Source: a virus
DNA: 64,000 nucleotides
Virus record (IMG/VR): IMGVR_UViG_3300033551_000003
Span: 1 to 64,000 of that record
Reading direction: 5' to 3' (one strand)
The notes beneath the pieces are model-generated. The model did no database searches and was not told the DNA's origin. It was given only the letters and a program-made list of their open reading frames with translations. Positions 61,758 to 64,000 of the stretch are shown here, one piece after another (within the stretch, counting starts at the first letter, position 1; the number at the start of each line of letters is the position of its first letter). The position numbers were made by a program, and so were the translations under genes.

Positions 61758-62239
61758 CTGCGCAAGAGGAGCTAATTCAATATCTGAAGCAGATGGTGGA
61801 CTTCTTCGAAGCCCCCATGTGCCCCCTGGAACGTTTTATCCTCGAGTGCGGGCAGGACTTTAAGCCCGCCAAGCGGCCCAAGGGTCTACGGAAGATGACC
61901 GATAAGCAATGCTACCGGAACGCCACCGTGCTAAGCCGGGAGCGGGGACTACATTATGCTGAGGGCTTCGCCACCAGCATCATCCCCGTACTCCATGCCT
62001 GGTGCGTGGACGATAACGGTACGGTCGTCGACCCGACCTGGAGACATCCTGAGACTGCCGCCTATCGAGGATTCATCATTCCTCAGGAGATTCTAGCTAG
62101 GGAAATCCTACGGAACGGCTACTACGGAGTGCTCGGACAGGACATAATCGATATCAAGCTAATCGAGCGACTCCGCAAGTTCCACTTGGCTAATCAGCCA
62201 AAGTTGGCTAAAGCGGCCAGCGGCGGTATGACTAGCTGA
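61754..62239 (+). CDS. Cys-His-Asp (transglutaminase/papain-like) fold protein
   Basis: 161 residues from the ATG overlapping the upstream TGA. DKQCYRNATVLSRERGLHYAEG, later VLHAWCVDDNGTVVDPTWRH: a Cys in a CYxNA helix, His in HAW and Asp in VDPTW are arranged like the triad of transglutaminase-like cysteine enzymes. Could be a protease or amidase; substrate unknown. Last gene of the ribozyme operon. Confidence 0.6.
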   Translation: MTAQEELIQYLKQMVDFFEAPMCPLERFILECGQDFKPAKRPKGLRKMTDKQCYRNATVLSRERGLHYAEGFATSIIPVLHAWCVDDNGTVVDPTWRHPETAAYRGFIIPQEILAREILRNGYYGVLGQDIIDIKLIERLRKFHLANQPKLAKAASGGMTS

Positions 62240-62398
62240 GGCTAGGCAAGGGCGGTGCTTAGGGATGCGTTCTGGTAACAGCTTACGCGTCCCGATCTCC
62301 TAACCGTGTTGCAGGGTCCACGGTCCGCTCAGACCCTGCGGCTAATTCGCTACTAGAGAGAAATCGCGGACCACCTACCAACACACTGGCCCAATCAC
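62240..62398 (+). other. Non-coding end of operon with hairpins
   Basis: About 160 bp. Two perfect hairpins: GGGATGCGT/ACGCGTCCC (62262-62293, one G-U) and GCAGGGTC/GACCCTGC (62311-62339). No U-run follows, so termination is uncertain. The right copy of the inverted repeat follows. Confidence 0.55.
62354..62394 (-). repeat. Right copy of 41-bp perfect inverted repeat
   Basis: Exact reverse complement of 42532-42572. It lies after the last gene of the ribozyme operon and 5 bp before the start of the 62399 gene. Together the two copies bracket 19.8 kb. Confidence 0.9.
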
Positions 62399-62629
62399 AT
62401 GACCAACATAAGCAACCAACTAACCGAACGTATTATTAAACGCATAAGCACCATCCCGGCCAGTAACCCGATGATGATAGAAGCTATACCTGGTACTTTG
62501 AGTTCTGTACTTAGCCGCACGCTCATTCGTAAGATCGCCGAGGAGGTTGTTGAGGAGACTGGGGAGTATCTTAAGGAAATCACCGAAGCGTTGGTGAGAA
62601 AATCGCAGAGTGAGACGCCCTCTAACTAA
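62399..62629 (+). CDS. Small basic helical protein, paralogue of 7349 gene
   Basis: 76 residues (start MTNISNQLTERIIKRISTIP). Similar in pattern to the 7349-7552 protein (ERxIKR...LIRxIA...E). Starts 5 bp after the inverted repeat, without a clear Shine-Dalgarno, so possibly leaderless or started further in. Unknown. Confidence 0.5.
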   Translation: MTNISNQLTERIIKRISTIPASNPMMIEAIPGTLSSVLSRTLIRKIAEEVVEETGEYLKEITEALVRKSQSETPSN

Positions 62630-62640
62630 GGAGAACAACG

Positions 62641-62949
62641 ATGCTACACAACCCAAATTGGGACAAGCCCTCACTTGCAGGGTTCCTAGCTTTTTGTCGA
62701 TCCAAGTCAGAGGAGGTTTACTACTGGGGGAGCAACGACTCTTGCGCTTGCGCTCAGTACTACAAGTCTATTGGTATGTTTGCGCAATGGGAGCATCGCA
62801 TGGCACCTTCTTTGTTTAGCATCCCCGATGCAGAGCTACAACTAATGCACAATCTTGACAAGCTGGCATTCAAGACAGCGTGTGAAGGTATTTTTCTCGA
62901 GACCGTGACTTTTGGTAACCTTGCCGATTATATCGAGGCAAATACATGA
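62641..62949 (+). CDS. Hypothetical protein
   Basis: 102 residues (start MLHNPNWDKPSLAGFLAFCR). Contains CACAQYYKS and a helical C-terminal half. AAGGAG site. This pattern (TLAxFLxFCRSK...) occurs in small phage proteins but has no known function. Overlaps the next gene by 4 bp. Confidence 0.6.
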   Translation: MLHNPNWDKPSLAGFLAFCRSKSEEVYYWGSNDSCACAQYYKSIGMFAQWEHRMAPSLFSIPDAELQLMHNLDKLAFKTACEGIFLETVTFGNLADYIEANT

Positions 62950-63464
62950 GACGTGGTGGTGGCAAGAACAAGGGTTCTGCGTTCGAACGCAAAATCTGTA
63001 AACAGTTATCGCTCTGGGTGTCCTTCGGGAAGCAGTCAGATTGCTTCTGGAGGAGTGCCATTAGCGGGGGGCGTGCCACCGTCCAGCACCGCAAGGGTGT
63101 CAAGGTGCGCCAAAGCGGGGATATTGTATCGGTGAGTCCGGAGGGCCACGTCCTCACGAACTCATGGTACGTGGAGTGTAAGCACGTTCGTAGCCTAGAC
63201 CTAGCATCCTTCATCCTTAAGCGGAAGGGCAAGCTCGCTAAGTTCTGGCAGACCGCAACGCGCGAAGCTGAAAAGCACGACAAGGATGCCTTGCTGATTG
63301 CCAAGCAGAACAACCAGCCTGTCCTCGTAATGGCAACTGTCTTTCCCAGTGGCGTATGTCGTCTTGTTGCCACCGTTTATATCGGACGCGAGGAAGTCCA
63401 CATCGCCCTGTTCGATGATATGATAAAGGCCCACGACCCCCCGGGGTGGAAGAGGGAAATCTAG
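62946..63464 (+). CDS. PDDEXK-type nuclease (Holliday-junction resolvase-like)
   Basis: 172 residues. GSAFERKICKQLSLW near the start, GDIVSVS then WYVECKHVRSLDL (E-x-K after the D motif) give the PDDEXK core. Length matches phage resolvase/VRR-type nucleases. It would process recombination or packaging intermediates; it directly precedes an SbcD/gp47-like gene. Confidence 0.72.
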   Translation: MRRGGGKNKGSAFERKICKQLSLWVSFGKQSDCFWRSAISGGRATVQHRKGVKVRQSGDIVSVSPEGHVLTNSWYVECKHVRSLDLASFILKRKGKLAKFWQTATREAEKHDKDALLIAKQNNQPVLVMATVFPSGVCRLVATVYIGREEVHIALFDDMIKAHDPPGWKREI

Positions 63465-63465
63465 G

Positions 63466-64000
63466 ATGTCCTTCCTGGTTACAGGTGACCTGCACCTCAA
63501 CACCAATCCCCGGGACCGATACCGCCACGAGTTTCAGAAGCAGCTTAACACCCTCGCACGTCAATTCGATGTCGAGGGTATCATAATTCTAGGAGACCTA
63601 ACGGACGACGCTGACTGGCACCCGGCCGTGCTGGTTAACCAGGTCGTAGAGTACCTTTACCAATTAAGCAAGCACTGCCCGGTTATTATACCGATGGGGA
63701 ACCATGATTATACATCGCTAGCCGGGTCCGACACCCCCTACTTTTCGTTTGTCAGCCGATTGCAGCGCGTATTTTGGCTAGGGAGCCCCCGGGCTACCCC
63801 CGCCCCCAAGGACCCACTGAGCGACGTTGTGAGGGGGCTAGGCAAGGTGCTCTGGCTCCCCCATACCCCTAATTATAAGCGGGACTGGGCTGGGGTCGCT
63901 CCTAAGGGGGACTGGGACTGGATATTCACCCATAATACCTTTACGGGCGCTAGGGATCACGGGCACGTCCTGGAGGGCATTCCCACCGATGTATTCAAGC
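63466..64000 (+). CDS. SbcD/Mre11/gp47-like metallophosphoesterase (partial)
   Basis: At least 178 residues, running off the right edge. Starts MSFLVTGDLHLNTNPRDRYR; metal-site motifs GDLH, GDLTDD, GNHD and HN are in order. This is the nuclease subunit of the SbcCD/gp46-47 recombination complex; the SbcC/gp46 subunit should lie to the right. Function: end resection for phage recombination-dependent replication. Confidence 0.85.
   Translation, partial: MSFLVTGDLHLNTNPRDRYRHEFQKQLNTLARQFDVEGIIILGDLTDDADWHPAVLVNQVVEYLYQLSKHCPVIIPMGNHDYTSLAGSDTPYFSFVSRLQRVFWLGSPRATPAPKDPLSDVVRGLGKVLWLPHTPNYKRDWAGVAPKGDWDWIFTHNTFTGARDHGHVLEGIPTDVFK

Noticed and set aside
42532-62394. 41-bp inverted repeats as ends of an insertion sequence or transposon
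   Set aside because: No transposase with intact catalytic domain inside matches them, no target duplications are evident (flanking bases differ), and the interior is phage-like throughout.

Overview
The window is part of a tailed double-stranded DNA bacteriophage genome (or prophage). It carries a large terminase with a TerS-like neighbour, a full phage replisome, a thymine-hypermodification cassette, a phage sigma-like factor and an RfaH/NusG-like factor, with dozens of tiny tightly packed genes. The host cannot be named from the sequence. Moderate-to-high GC and a DUF3597 protein are compatible with a pseudomonad-type (Pseudomonadota) host, but this is a guess. Most capsid and tail genes must lie outside the window.

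Layout. Positions 1-41 kb are read leftward (minus strand): an ADP-ribosyltransferase polyprotein, a beta-helix protein and small membrane/lysis-type proteins (0-7 kb); terminase (7.5-10 kb); repeat arrays with small genes (10-13 kb); SLOG, Acb2-like and RfaH-like genes (13-14.5 kb); small genes (14.5-16.3 kb); RecA, gp32-like SSB, clamp loader, UDG-PolA fusion and clamp (16.3-24.3 kb); a hypermodified-thymine cassette with an ion symporter (24.3-31.2 kb); a histone-like protein, sigma-like factor, primase, SNF2 helicase and DnaB (31.2-37 kb); and small accessory genes (37-41 kb). Positions 41.1-42.6 kb form a non-coding divergence zone with dense RNA-like structure, promoters, terminators and an AT-rich inverted repeat. 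Positions 42.6-62.2 kb are read rightward. A different rightward block (62.4-64 kb) holds a PDDEXK nuclease and an SbcD/gp47-like nuclease running off the edge.

The outstanding system is in 42.6-61.3 kb. Nearly every gene is preceded by a self-cleaving ribozyme. I count 32 type II (stem-II-open) hammerheads and 2 HDV-like ribozymes. In all but one case the ribozyme sits between the stop codon of one gene and a constant TTAGGAG ribosome-binding site of the next. Each hammerhead has a stem III hairpin that would cap the 3' end of the upstream message. It also has a stem I hairpin, whose loop pairs with the leader just before the Shine-Dalgarno, that would cap the 5' end of the downstream message. 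The two HDV-like elements are unrelated in fold but rebuild the same arrangement. The operon therefore looks designed to be transcribed as one RNA and cut by itself into about 35 protected pieces. A 41-bp perfect inverted repeat brackets the whole block (42532-42572 and 62354-62394).

A second unexplained element is a family of non-coding arrays with a 36-nt period. Two conserved 8-9-nt boxes (transcript sense AGYGYGCC and AGYAACCC) alternate with variable 9-10-nt spacers. There are six blocks, all co-oriented with local transcription. Each of the three rightward blocks abuts a hammerhead, and one lies between two hammerheads with no gene, so that array RNA would be excised as a discrete molecule.
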